The notes under the pieces: generated by a model
Told to the model about the DNA's origin: nothing
Database searches by the model: none
Seen by the model: the letters and a program-made list of their open reading frames with translations, nothing else
Program-made: the position numbers and the translations under genes
Shown: positions 1-7,882 of the stretch, one piece after another
Numbering within the stretch: position 1 is the stretch's first letter
How the letters are laid out: every line of letters begins with the position of its first letter
IMG/VR virus record: IMGVR_UViG_3300017613_000845
Coordinates: 1-56,141 of that record
Reading direction: 5' to 3' (one strand)
Origin: a virus
Length of the DNA: 56,141 nucleotides

Positions 1-23
1 ACGGGTTCCTTGCTTTTCAAAAT

Positions 24-170
24 TCAACCAGAGCGGCCGTCTCCGGTCTCGATTTTTGAAGCTTCACCTTCACCCGACGCACCCGACAACTTGTCGGAGA
101 CGCCGCGAGGCGAGACGAGAGGTGTGATTTTCGAAACCAACTCGCCTAAACCTCGCCAACCCAATGGCAT
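24..170 (-). CDS. Small hypothetical ORF, 48 aa
   Basis: A 48-codon ORF starts with ATG three bases after the stop of the gene at 173-529. There is no clear ribosome binding site and no recognisable domain; the C-terminal half is rich in Gly, Ser and Glu. The region is more GC-rich than its surroundings and contains the inverted repeat CCGACAA-C-TTGTCGG at 85-99. It could equally be non-coding sequence after the operon, so the coding call is weak. Confidence 0.25.
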   Translation of the reverse strand: MPLGWRGLGELVSKITPLVSPRGVSDKLSGASGEGEASKIETGDGRSG

Positions 171-172
171 AC

Positions 173-529
173 CTATGGAACAAAAATTCGACTAGGCTCT
201 TTCTTAGCAGCTTTTTGTTTCTTTCGAATCTCATCATGTCCATATTTAATATCCATCAAACGCTGAATATCTTTTGCACACTCATACCAAGCTTCTCGGA
301 GAACCATTGTGGGCTTCTCTTTATCCAAAATTTGTAACTGGATAAGGTCTTGATCAGCCTGTAACTCACAGTAAAACCGTAAAGCTTCAATTACGAGAAG
401 TTGAGCCAGGCCTCCGCTTGGGTGGAAGTCCATTATGTCTTTCATGAACTCGACATTGGACATTTTTTGTAAACGTTTTATCTTGTCTTCTTCCTCCTGG
501 GGTACAAACTCTATATCTTCCTCTTTCAC
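173..529 (-). CDS. Hypothetical acidic protein, GTG start (118 aa)
   Basis: The protein is not recognised. I chose the GTG start at 529 because GGAGG lies six bases upstream (536-540); an upstream ATG at 577 in the same frame has no such site. The N-terminal 20 residues are highly acidic (EEDIEF, QEEEDK), the middle (SGGLAQLLVIEALRFY) looks like a helix, and the C-terminus is Lys-rich. It overlaps the ORF at 387-671 by 143 bases in a different frame. The two could be halves of one gene joined by a +1 shift or separated by an indel. It sits at the downstream end of the replication and nucleotide-metabolism operon. Confidence 0.6.
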   Translation of the reverse strand: MKEEDIEFVPQEEEDKIKRLQKMSNVEFMKDIMDFHPSGGLAQLLVIEALRFYCELQADQDLIQLQILDKEKPTMVLREAWYECAKDIQRLMDIKYGHDEIRKKQKAAKKEPSRIFVP

Positions 530-671
530 GCTGTTCCTCCAAACTCTTTTCAACTTCCCATTTACGGACGTCGTCAACCTCAGTTCTTATTTCAGACACT
601 TTCAAAGCGTCCGGCGTATCTTCTTCAAGTATCAATTTAACCACTTTGAAGAAGACTTCATACATCTCCAT
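387..671 (-). CDS. Hypothetical protein, coding quality doubtful after residue ~50
   Basis: The ATG at 671 overlaps the TGA of the nucleotidyltransferase-like gene (TGATG), with AGGA upstream, so initiation here looks real. The first 50 residues (MEMYEVFFKVVKLILEEDTP, then acidic and helical) look like protein. From about residue 50 the composition turns into Arg/Gly/Pro-rich sequence typical of an out-of-frame read, exactly where the GTG-initiated ORF at 529 begins. Either the gene overlaps its neighbour unusually far, or this is the 5' part of one approximately 165-residue gene read through a +1 shift near 520-530, or there is a sequence error. Confidence 0.4.
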   Translation of the reverse strand: MEMYEVFFKVVKLILEEDTPDALKVSEIRTEVDDVRKWEVEKSLEEQRERGRYRVCTPGGRRQDKTFTKNVQCRVHERHNGLPPKRRPGSTSRN

Positions 672-1582
672 CAGTTGAATATCCTGTCAATAACCCCACC
701 GACATACGTTGAGTTTATCTTAGAGCTGTCAACATCTTTTAAAGCTTTGATGAGTTGCCACATGTATGCCATGTCAACACCCGTCAATTGCTCTCTAAGT
801 ATTGCAGGGTCTGATAAATCGATCTCGGAAATCTGCCACATAATTTTCAACTGTTCACCGGCTGTTATTCTCCAGCCTCTTTCAATAAACTTCTTCATGC
901 GAAAGATACTGGCTATGGGGTATAGAGAACCCCGATAGACCAATGTACGCGCCAGCATGTTTTCCAACGCTTCCAGCTTCAGCTCAAGATGTCCAAAACC
1001 CATAGAAGATGTCGCATACCAACACATAGCATGTTCGAAATCATAGTTGTTGTGAATCTCTTCAGGAGAACCAAAGAAGCGAATGATTAACTGAATATCA
1101 TCGGTGAGACTGATGGCGTTTTGAGACATGAAAGAAATATCATACTTAGGTCTTTCAATACTTTTGTGATATCTCTCATGTTTTTGATCGATATCCAGCT
1201 CACCACCAGTATCATCACCTTCAACGATACCTTCAGACTGTACCCAAAGCACCACTCGCTCTTCTTCAATACCCCTACAATTTACGATTTTCTCTTCTCT
1301 GACCTCCAACCGCCTATTGCTGTCATATCTACTGTTGTATAAATCACAGTAATAGCCTGCTATAGCCATCGCCGCTTCTTTATTTCGAAAGTAAATATCA
1401 TAGTCATTTACCTTTTCTCCCAACAGCATTGAACAAATACTACCTCCTGTGACAATTATATTATCTTGCACAACAGCCTTAACTGATGCATCCTTAATCG
1501 AATCGACCCAATCATTCACCTTTTCATACAGGTGTTTTTTAATCGTCTTCGCTTTCCAGCCTATTCTTGGATATTCGTTCAT
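671..1582 (-). CDS. Nucleotidyltransferase-fold protein (303 aa)
   Basis: Residues 43-64 carry the signature of the Pol-beta/NTase superfamily: GGS at 46-48, then after a short helix DYDIYF with Asp60 and Asp62 as candidate metal ligands. Proteins of this type are common in large lytic phages and are usually annotated as nucleotidyltransferases; the substrate is not known from sequence. The C-terminal half is helical without a recognised motif. The start ATG at 1582 overlaps the stop of the upstream 65-residue membrane protein (ATGA), with AGAGGAAAA upstream, indicating translational coupling in the ligase operon. The fold is likely; activity and target (nucleotide, tRNA or protein) are open. 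Confidence 0.6.
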   Translation of the reverse strand: MNEYPRIGWKAKTIKKHLYEKVNDWVDSIKDASVKAVVQDNIIVTGGSICSMLLGEKVNDYDIYFRNKEAAMAIAGYYCDLYNSRYDSNRRLEVREEKIVNCRGIEEERVVLWVQSEGIVEGDDTGGELDIDQKHERYHKSIERPKYDISFMSQNAISLTDDIQLIIRFFGSPEEIHNNYDFEHAMCWYATSSMGFGHLELKLEALENMLARTLVYRGSLYPIASIFRMKKFIERGWRITAGEQLKIMWQISEIDLSDPAILREQLTGVDMAYMWQLIKALKDVDSSKINSTYVGGVIDRIFN

Positions 1583-1776
1583 CTTTTCCTCTTACCACAT
1601 TCATAAATGACCATACGGTTCGCCTTGTCGGCTACCACCACGGCGTGCTTTTCCATATTATATTGAGCACATGGATTAACAATCGCCTCCTGTATCCCTT
1701 TCTTATAGAACGAGATAGATAGTGAAGCGATCCCGACAAGAACTGTAATAACTGCCAAGATTCTGGCTATTAGCAT
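1579..1776 (-). CDS. Small single-pass membrane protein (65 aa)
   Basis: The product starts MLIARILAVITVLVGIASLS, a single N-terminal hydrophobic segment that could be a membrane anchor or uncleaved signal. A soluble tail of about 40 residues with two cysteines follows (NPC, YEC). The ATG at 1776 lies one base past the ligase stop and has GGAG nine bases upstream; longer in-frame starts would run into the ligase gene and are rejected. The 3' end overlaps the start of the nucleotidyltransferase-like gene. The family is not recognised. The orientation of the Cys-containing tail (periplasmic or cytoplasmic) cannot be decided here. Confidence 0.65.
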   Translation of the reverse strand: MLIARILAVITVLVGIASLSISFYKKGIQEAIVNPCAQYNMEKHAVVVADKANRMVIYECGKRKR

Positions 1777-1777
1777 T

Positions 1778-3073
1778 TTATAACTCCAATATGTATTCAG
1801 TTGTATCCGCTGAAGTCTTGTCATGCCTGACCTCGACGAACCTGGGTAAGAACAATGAGAAACCTTCTTCATCACGCTTATTTATCACTTCATTAAATCT
1901 GACGGTGATGATCAACGGCGTCGACGGCAACTTATGCTCCCAGAACATGTCACGTTCTTCGTCTGTGAATCCCGAGATGGCCACTTTCAAATCACCGTCT
2001 TGAGACTCACACTCCATAGCTCCCAATGTTCCGGCGTATTTACCATTACCTTCTTTCAAACCCACGGCGACCAACTCACATTCCTTCTCGGCTTTCATTT
2101 TAACTTGAGCACGAGAAGTACCATCTTTCCAAATGCCGCCGATGGTTTTCAGAATAATCCCTTCACCACCTTCGGAGCGTATGTCCTCATAATAATTCTG
2201 AGCTTCTTCCAAAGAACCTACACGTACTGTCGCAATGACGCTGACGTCAGGATTGTCTTTTTGAACTGCCGACACTAACTTGTCATAACGCATTACATAG
2301 GGTATTCCGTAGATACTGCATCCAATCGGAATTATGTCCCATACCTTAAAAGAGACTTCAACATCATCTGGCAAATCCCCTCCTTGTAAAAGCCGATTTA
2401 AAAAGCCATTTCCCGTTTTTCTATCAAAGTAGCAACCCATCTCATTCGTCACAAGAGCTTCACCGTGGTATTGGAAGCCAGGTTCTAAATAGTCGGCAAG
2501 GCTGTCGAACAGTGGAGGGAGCTTACGCCCCTTCCGAGTAAACACAGAGACACCTTGTTTACCCGACACTTCAATGTTCACGAACATGCCATCGGCTTTC
2601 TCTTGGGCATATAATTTCTCATCCCAAGGAAGGTTCGCTAAAGGCATTTCTTTCATTGTGGAACAGCGCATATAGGGAAATGTTTTAATCAATCCCGGCA
2701 CAGCCTTGTTCAATGACTTGGCTGTGAAACCAGCCCTGAGATCTTTCTTCAGGATACGTTGAAAGAGTTGTTGAGAATCCCAACTCATCTCGCTTAAGTG
2801 TTCATCAATTCGAACAAGAGCGTCGTTTCCTGTCACGGAACGTGCGGCGAGCATATCTAAAAGTTCCCAATCTGTATCTATAAAACTGTCAGAAGCATAG
2901 TTAGGCATGGGAAACTTAAGAACCCCATAATTCTTGTGAGGGTCATACGCATACTCACAAACCTTCCGGAATGTCTCATCTTCCAGAAACTCCTCCAGAT
3001 ACTCTATCTTGGCGTTCTTTGACGATTCTCCGGCGATCAACTCCAGAAATTGAAAAACATCGTTTGTGTTCAT
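1778..3073 (-). CDS. ATP-dependent DNA ligase
   Basis: This enzyme seals nicks in duplex DNA through an adenylated-lysine intermediate. The nucleotidyltransferase motifs appear in order: motif I EKADG with the adenylated Lys159, motif III HGEAL at 203-207, motif IV EGIILK at 304-309, and motif V with KMK at 325-327. An OB-fold-sized C-terminal part follows. The length (431 residues) and the position of the active lysine match T4-type ligase closely. The start at 3073 has AAGGAAAC upstream. It is the first of a block of ligase, small membrane protein and nucleotidyltransferase-like genes with little or no spacing. Its role is joining Okazaki fragments and repair intermediates during phage replication. 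Confidence 0.95.
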   Translation of the reverse strand: MNTNDVFQFLELIAGESSKNAKIEYLEEFLEDETFRKVCEYAYDPHKNYGVLKFPMPNYASDSFIDTDWELLDMLAARSVTGNDALVRIDEHLSEMSWDSQQLFQRILKKDLRAGFTAKSLNKAVPGLIKTFPYMRCSTMKEMPLANLPWDEKLYAQEKADGMFVNIEVSGKQGVSVFTRKGRKLPPLFDSLADYLEPGFQYHGEALVTNEMGCYFDRKTGNGFLNRLLQGGDLPDDVEVSFKVWDIIPIGCSIYGIPYVMRYDKLVSAVQKDNPDVSVIATVRVGSLEEAQNYYEDIRSEGGEGIILKTIGGIWKDGTSRAQVKMKAEKECELVAVGLKEGNGKYAGTLGAMECESQDGDLKVAISGFTDEERDMFWEHKLPSTPLIITVRFNEVINKRDEEGFSLFLPRFVEVRHDKTSADTTEYILEL

Positions 3074-3082
3074 ATTGTTTCC

Positions 3083-3523
3083 TTATATTGTGCAAATTAT
3101 GCTTGTGTGACCACCTATATAGTGTCCACGAGAGCGCTGAATCTTACCCAGTTGTTGCAATGTCAGATAGTCATCTTCACTGGCCTTGAAATGATAGTCA
3201 AAACTTACAATAAGCTTGTACTTGCCTATCTTTCGAGCCTTCTCATAGCGATGCACAAAACCATCACCCGATACAATTGTATGTGGAGACTCCATAAAGC
3301 CCTCATAAAGATGGTCAAGCTCTCCCTGACGGTGACTGGGAATTCTGAAGGTGATGACTGCTGAATCTATTCCAATGTATTGACTTTCTTGCAAGTCATC
3401 TACATACCCAAGAATGCCTTTTACGTAGTCTTTAATCCCATTACGCATTCCAAGCATCTCATAGCTCATGTCGAACTCGTTGAGCTCTTTCAGACGCTTC
3501 TTAAATCTTCTAATACTTAACAT
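3083..3523 (-). CDS. Hypothetical protein (146 aa)
   Basis: The protein is not recognised. It is basic at the N-terminus (IRRFKKRLKEL), followed by mixed alpha/beta sequence with no cysteine cluster, signal peptide or membrane segment; the C-terminus is strand-like. The ATG at 3523 is preceded by TTGGAGG, a strong ribosome binding site. It lies between a stem-loop (3541-3560) that separates it from the ribonucleotide reductase and the ligase start ten bases downstream, so it may be the first gene of the ligase sub-operon. Confidence 0.7.
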   Translation of the reverse strand: MLSIRRFKKRLKELNEFDMSYEMLGMRNGIKDYVKGILGYVDDLQESQYIGIDSAVITFRIPSHRQGELDHLYEGFMESPHTIVSGDGFVHRYEKARKIGKYKLIVSFDYHFKASEDDYLTLQQLGKIQRSRGHYIGGHTSIICTI

Positions 3524-3540
3524 ATTACCTCCAATTTTAT

Positions 3541-3560
3541 ACCCCTCATCGTGGAGGGGT
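3541..3560 (-). terminator. Stem-loop between RNR and the ligase sub-operon
   Basis: Seven-base perfect arms ACCCCTC / GAGGGGT enclose a six-base loop. On the minus strand the stem is followed by ATAAAATTGGAGG, so the U-tract is too poor for a classical terminator. A near-identical stem and flank occurs at 20218-20236. It could be an attenuator, an RNA-processing site or a 3'-end stabiliser. Confidence 0.45.
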
Positions 3561-3570
3561 ATATTCTAAA

Positions 3571-5538
3571 TCAGCGAATAGGACAAGCGCCCTGCTCACA
3601 TTCATCATCACTCAGACCTAAGTCTCCCACAGAACCGATCTCGGTGATCAGCTTAGTGCTGGCGACCAACGCCTCATAGGTTTCTTTTGAAATTTCTTCA
3701 TAAGGAGCTTGATCGAAACCGTGCTCACTGTGAAGAAGAAAAGAAAGAGTCTTGTGTCTTTCTGAATAGTTCTTTCTCAAGTAGTTCTTAATTTCCGGAA
3801 TCTCTTCCTTATGGTAATATACAGTACATGAGACACTGTTGTCAGACCAGATTGTTTGTAGAAGTTGAATCAATTCGAGCTGTTTGATGGCTGTCATAGA
3901 TTCAGCCAATACTGTACCTTCAGGATACTCAAAAGGAAATGTGACCAATGTTGTACCGAAGTCTTCCGTGCCGTCGATATTTTTCTTATACTCCAAAGGA
4001 TATCCATGACTCCGACACACTTCAACCAAAGGATTCTCAGTTGACATGCTAATTCTTCTATACATGTAACGAGCATACCCTGGATGTATTCCCGGAGTAA
4101 CGCCCGGCAATAGAGATAGAGTACCGCTGGGTTTAACAGTCGTCAGCTTAATCGACTCAGGCATCCCTTTACTAGCGGAGTACTCTTTGTCGAATTCACG
4201 TAACGCTGTATAAGCCGCATCCAACCATTCCAACTGTTCCTCAGTCGCTTGCAGTATACCTGTCATGCCTACACCCATTCGCAAGTTGGTGTGAACCACT
4301 TTTGAAGTTTCTGGATGATGTGACGGCAACAGCAATGAGTGTTTATTTACACGGTACAGCAGAGTAGACAGATCGATCAATTCTTTTTCACTTTCGATGT
4401 TCGGCAAGTATATCTCCGAAAGACAACAAGTTTCAAAGTTCTCCAACGATTGCTCGGCACACGGGTTATAGCCTTCCACCCTAGGATCTGGGTATTGTGT
4501 TTCTCCCAAACGACCGCATGCTCTGGACAGGTCTAAGTTTATCAGGCCGTAAGGCTCTCCACGGCCTTCATAACCATCCCAAAAATACGAATGCAGATCA
4601 TTAGTGTCACTACATACAACACTGTTATTAGACATGCTGCGCCACTTAGGAATATTACCCATGTCCCAACGCTTAGCCAAAAGGTATTCCACATCATCCG
4701 GATCTCCTAAAGCTATCTGAGCGGAACGTCTCACATTTCCCGCCACTATTATGAACCCAATAATATTCATTATATCCAAAGCGTCAATCGGCTTCAGCTT
4801 CTTACCCTTTCGCCTTTCCAACACCTCACTGATAGCACCAATCCCCCACACTAAGTCTTCTGGTCCGGAAGCTGTGCCTCCGAAACCCTTAATGGGAGCA
4901 CCCTTAGATCTGATAACTTGTGTCGAGAAATTAAATGTTCCTTTCTCTTCAGAGTGTGAAAGAAATGCGGCCTTCAAAGTCTTACCTAAAAGCCGCACCC
5001 ATCCCTCTCGTGAATCAGGGACGATAAAATCTGCACCACCATCATCAAATCTTGTAGGAGCACTGAACCAAGTCTTGACCTCGGGCAGCTTATCTACATG
5101 CTCTTTTTGAATATTATATCCAACACCTGACCCCAATGCAAGCATATCCATAGCCCAAGTGAAAGGGCGTATCGGATGATCCACTGTTGTGAATGCACAG
5201 TTCTGCATAGACGCCAATCCAAACTGAGCAACCGTCTTTGTCCCTGCTTGCCAGAGAAATCTCCCTGCCACAGAGCCTTTCAAGCTCAGCATGTAACCAG
5301 CCAACCTCACAGCTTCTTCTTTGGTGAAACCACAACCAAACTGCTCATCGGCGGCGTTGATAACTCTTAACACAGTGTCTTCAAACTCTTCCGTCGGTGC
5401 ATTTGCATCCAATAAACTATCATCCAACTCTTCTTCAGAGATGTCTTCGAACTTACGAGCATACGTGCGCTTGTAAGTCAGGTAACCCACAGAACTCCAG
5501 GGTGTTTCGACATCCGGTAAATCTTCATATTTTAACAT
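3571..5538 (-). CDS. nrdJ: Adenosylcobalamin-dependent ribonucleoside-triphosphate reductase (class II, monomeric)
   Basis: The enzyme reduces ribonucleotides to deoxyribonucleotides using coenzyme B12 and no oxygen-dependent second subunit. It resembles the monomeric Lactobacillus leichmannii RTPR family: Cys114 in MQNCAF, the active-site segment NPCAEQ with Cys360 and Glu362 plus Cys371/Cys372, the AGNVRRSA segment at 266-273, the phosphate-binding TVKPSGT loop, and a C-terminal redox pair Cys647 and Cys652 in CEQGACPIR. The length of 655 residues is slightly below the bacterial enzyme. A weak AAGG lies upstream of the ATG at 5538, which follows the primase-helicase stop by 13 bases. A phage carrying it depends on host B12 or B12 uptake. 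Confidence 0.93.
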   Translation of the reverse strand: MLKYEDLPDVETPWSSVGYLTYKRTYARKFEDISEEELDDSLLDANAPTEEFEDTVLRVINAADEQFGCGFTKEEAVRLAGYMLSLKGSVAGRFLWQAGTKTVAQFGLASMQNCAFTTVDHPIRPFTWAMDMLALGSGVGYNIQKEHVDKLPEVKTWFSAPTRFDDGGADFIVPDSREGWVRLLGKTLKAAFLSHSEEKGTFNFSTQVIRSKGAPIKGFGGTASGPEDLVWGIGAISEVLERRKGKKLKPIDALDIMNIIGFIIVAGNVRRSAQIALGDPDDVEYLLAKRWDMGNIPKWRSMSNNSVVCSDTNDLHSYFWDGYEGRGEPYGLINLDLSRACGRLGETQYPDPRVEGYNPCAEQSLENFETCCLSEIYLPNIESEKELIDLSTLLYRVNKHSLLLPSHHPETSKVVHTNLRMGVGMTGILQATEEQLEWLDAAYTALREFDKEYSASKGMPESIKLTTVKPSGTLSLLPGVTPGIHPGYARYMYRRISMSTENPLVEVCRSHGYPLEYKKNIDGTEDFGTTLVTFPFEYPEGTVLAESMTAIKQLELIQLLQTIWSDNSVSCTVYYHKEEIPEIKNYLRKNYSERHKTLSFLLHSEHGFDQAPYEEISKETYEALVASTKLITEIGSVGDLGLSDDECEQGACPIR

Positions 5539-5551
5539 CTATAACTCAGCC

Positions 5552-7207
5552 TTATATTTTAGTAAAGTTTTGGTTTTCCAATACTTCGAAGTCAGAAACT
5601 CCAGAAGGCGATAAACGACCTGTGCTGTGATTGTAGAAAGCGCCTTCAACTTTTCCTGTAAGGCCTGTGAATCTGCTTTTCAGCACTGTCATCTTAATCG
5701 TATTCTGTACCTTCTCACTCTCCGCAGTCATGTCTCTGGCGAAAGCAACGATGTCGAAACTTACTTGCTTTATTGAGCCCGAGCCTCTGATGTCGTCCAA
5801 CGTAGGAAGAACTCCTTGTTCAAACGACTTCTTGCCACTTGGCACTTTTCGTAAATGGCTTATCAACCCGATCCAAACTTTAGGATGTCTTTTGACCAAT
5901 CTCAAAAGATCATTCATCATTTTGTCTTGAGCTTCCAACCCAGTTAAGTTTTCAACCCCCTCGGAGACCAATATTGTTATATGGTCTATGTATAATTCTT
6001 CACAGCCCGAGAGTGCCATGTACTCCAATTGATCAACAATGGAGTGGTCACTCACTGATCCTTGATGGTCCAGCAAGACTATCCTATCATCATTGAACAC
6101 CACATCAAAACCTTTCTTCAAATCATCCAAAGGAATCTCTTCTTCAGCAGGATTACGCCTCAGCTGCATTCCAGCCAGCTTTCTGGCGGTTTCCGCAGGA
6201 GACTCTTCCAAAGAAATGATTCCGATCTTCCTTTCAGAAGCTAGTATTGTGTCCAACATTATCTCACGAAGGATTGTACTCTTACCTGATCCTGTACCTG
6301 ATATGAATAGGGCTATCTCACCGCCTCTTTTACCCTTGAGCTTTTGATTTAGTCCATCTAAACACTCCGGATATGGTATAGATTCGATGCTGTTATACTC
6401 AACGAGAGACTCCCATAAAGCTTCTTTACCGATGATTCCAGCAGGTACATAAGGAGCAGCTTCAAAAATACACTGCAATAGGGCATTGCCACCCTTACTC
6501 ATAAAGACATCATTGGCGTCATTCTCGGGCAACTTTGTCGTCTTCACCTTGTCGACTCCGATGATCTTGATAGCTTCCGAGCGTGCGTGTTCTCCGGCGT
6601 CATCTTCGTCAAAACATAATACAACTTCTTTAAACGAACGAATCCAATCTCTGTCTTTCAACAAATGCTTTGACATAGCAGAGGATGACAATCCAACAAT
6701 CGGATACATCTTCTTATACTTGTCATAACTCGCTTGTGCGATGGATAGCGTATCTATTTCACCCTCCGCGATGATGAGACGTCTACCAGCACCGTTGAAC
6801 AACTCTTTACCGAAAAGTCCTTGAGATTTACCTATCCATCTGAAATCTTTTTCGATCAACAGTCTCTTTTTATATGCCTTACCTCCTTCATATGGATAGT
6901 AGTGTGCATCGAACTTACCATCTGTTCCAAAAGAGACCCGAACTCCGTAAAACTCAGTGACGGACTTCATAATACCTCTTTCGCGAAACCCCCTAACCGC
7001 ATACTCTTTTATCTCAGCCAATTGGCCAGAGACATCTATCTTAATTTTTGCAGGAACTTTCACTTCTTCAACCTCTTCATTACTTTTAAAATAGCGTTGA
7101 CAAGAAAAACAGAAAGAAGAACCATCTTCGTAAATTTGACGCGCATCGCTCGACCCACAACCGCCTGTGTCCAAACAGGGCTGCTTATATGTTACGATAC
7201 TACTCAT
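5552..7207 (-). CDS. Bifunctional DNA primase-helicase (T7 gp4-like)
   Basis: This is a replicative fork protein that makes RNA primers and unwinds DNA as a hexamer. Residues 11-36 form a Cys4 zinc-binding module (C11, C17, C33, C36). A TOPRIM domain follows, with IIAEGEIDT near 145-153 and the acidic CFDEDDAG near 198-205. The RecA-like helicase domain has Walker A GTGSGKST at 304-311, the IISLEE strand near 330 and Walker B LYIDH near 400. At 551 residues it is close to T7 gp4A (566). Its start overlaps the upstream 70-residue membrane protein by eight bases. It is expected to work with the family A polymerase and SSB in this window. Confidence 0.95.
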   Translation of the reverse strand: MSSIVTYKQPCLDTGGCGSSDARQIYEDGSSFCFSCQRYFKSNEEVEEVKVPAKIKIDVSGQLAEIKEYAVRGFRERGIMKSVTEFYGVRVSFGTDGKFDAHYYPYEGGKAYKKRLLIEKDFRWIGKSQGLFGKELFNGAGRRLIIAEGEIDTLSIAQASYDKYKKMYPIVGLSSSAMSKHLLKDRDWIRSFKEVVLCFDEDDAGEHARSEAIKIIGVDKVKTTKLPENDANDVFMSKGGNALLQCIFEAAPYVPAGIIGKEALWESLVEYNSIESIPYPECLDGLNQKLKGKRGGEIALFISGTGSGKSTILREIMLDTILASERKIGIISLEESPAETARKLAGMQLRRNPAEEEIPLDDLKKGFDVVFNDDRIVLLDHQGSVSDHSIVDQLEYMALSGCEELYIDHITILVSEGVENLTGLEAQDKMMNDLLRLVKRHPKVWIGLISHLRKVPSGKKSFEQGVLPTLDDIRGSGSIKQVSFDIVAFARDMTAESEKVQNTIKMTVLKSRFTGLTGKVEGAFYNHSTGRLSPSGVSDFEVLENQNFTKI

Positions 7208-7412
7208 CGAGGGTCTCTTTATCTTCTTTCACCTTCACCAATTGGTGGGCTATCGTCCCGAACATGGCCAGATTAATCGCAAGAATAAACCACTCCAAAG
7301 TGGTGAGTGCAGAGAATCCTAAACTTAAAGCCTTCGAAAAGATTTCATAAAACAGATATAGAAATATCCCTAAGAAACCCGTCATACTAAAAAATCGTAT
7401 TAAACTTAACAT
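7200..7412 (-). CDS. Small two-pass membrane protein (70 aa)
   Basis: Two hydrophobic stretches (residues about 8-30 and 38-58) are followed by a charged tail KVKEDKETLDE. The ATG at 7412 has TAGGAG eight bases upstream; the 3' end overlaps the primase-helicase start by eight bases, so the two are translationally coupled. The family is not recognised. It may be a membrane-interacting accessory of replication or of host takeover, but nothing in the sequence decides this. Confidence 0.65.
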   Translation of the reverse strand: MLSLIRFFSMTGFLGIFLYLFYEIFSKALSLGFSALTTLEWFILAINLAMFGTIAHQLVKVKEDKETLDE

Positions 7413-7420
7413 CGCTACTC

Positions 7421-7882
7421 CTATATTTTATAATTTATGGCATCTTCCAACCTTTGCTTGTGCAAGGCGGAGACCGGCTCTTTCACATTCCAGGCCACCT
7501 TTTCGATTCTTGTGTTGTACCAGTCGTATGTCGTGGGCGCTTCCACATGACACAGTGTCCAGGTTTCAGCATAGGACAGGCCGCTTTTTGTTTCATACTC
7601 ATCGAGCACTATGAAATCAAATTCATTCATCCCTCGCGCGTCCCAGATCTCTTTGAGCAGCTTTGAAGACGAGCAGTATTGTTTCCAATTCGACTCACGA
7701 CCGCTGTTCGCACCTCGCATCACTCGATAAAGCTTCTTCCCCAGATAGAAACGATTGATCGCATTGTCTCTAATGATGTAGATAAAACCTATCTTCTTCT
7801 TTGTGGAGTGCATTTGCGTAGGAAAATCCCAACGTCCATTTGTGTACATCGGGTTTTTCTTTTGAACCTTAGGAATCAGCAT
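7421..7882 (-). CDS. GIY-YIG-like nuclease
   Basis: Residues 32-50 (GFIYIIRD, then FYLGKK) match the two-strand GIY-YIG core, with Tyr35 and Tyr46. WKQYCSSSKLLKE (66-78) corresponds to the conserved segment seen in phage GIY-YIG proteins, and Glu106 in SYAE is a candidate metal ligand. Such proteins in phages are either free-standing homing endonucleases or structure-specific nucleases. Here it lies directly behind the exonuclease gene, with its ATG overlapping the exonuclease stop (TGATG), which suggests a fixed role in DNA processing such as junction resolution in place of T7 endonuclease I. That role is inference; the fold assignment is moderate. Confidence 0.6.
   Translation of the reverse strand: MLIPKVQKKNPMYTNGRWDFPTQMHSTKKKIGFIYIIRDNAINRFYLGKKLYRVMRGANSGRESNWKQYCSSSKLLKEIWDARGMNEFDFIVLDEYETKSGLSYAETWTLCHVEAPTTYDWYNTRIEKVAWNVKEPVSALHKQRLEDAINYKI

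Noticed and set aside
5114-5335. Alternative minus-strand frame inside the ribonucleotide reductase gene
   Set aside because: It is fully contained in a well supported gene, with Cys/Trp-rich shadow composition and no ribosome site.
7421-7882. T7 endonuclease I homolog
   Set aside because: The sequence lacks the endonuclease I pattern and instead shows GIY-YIG-like features; only gene context is similar.
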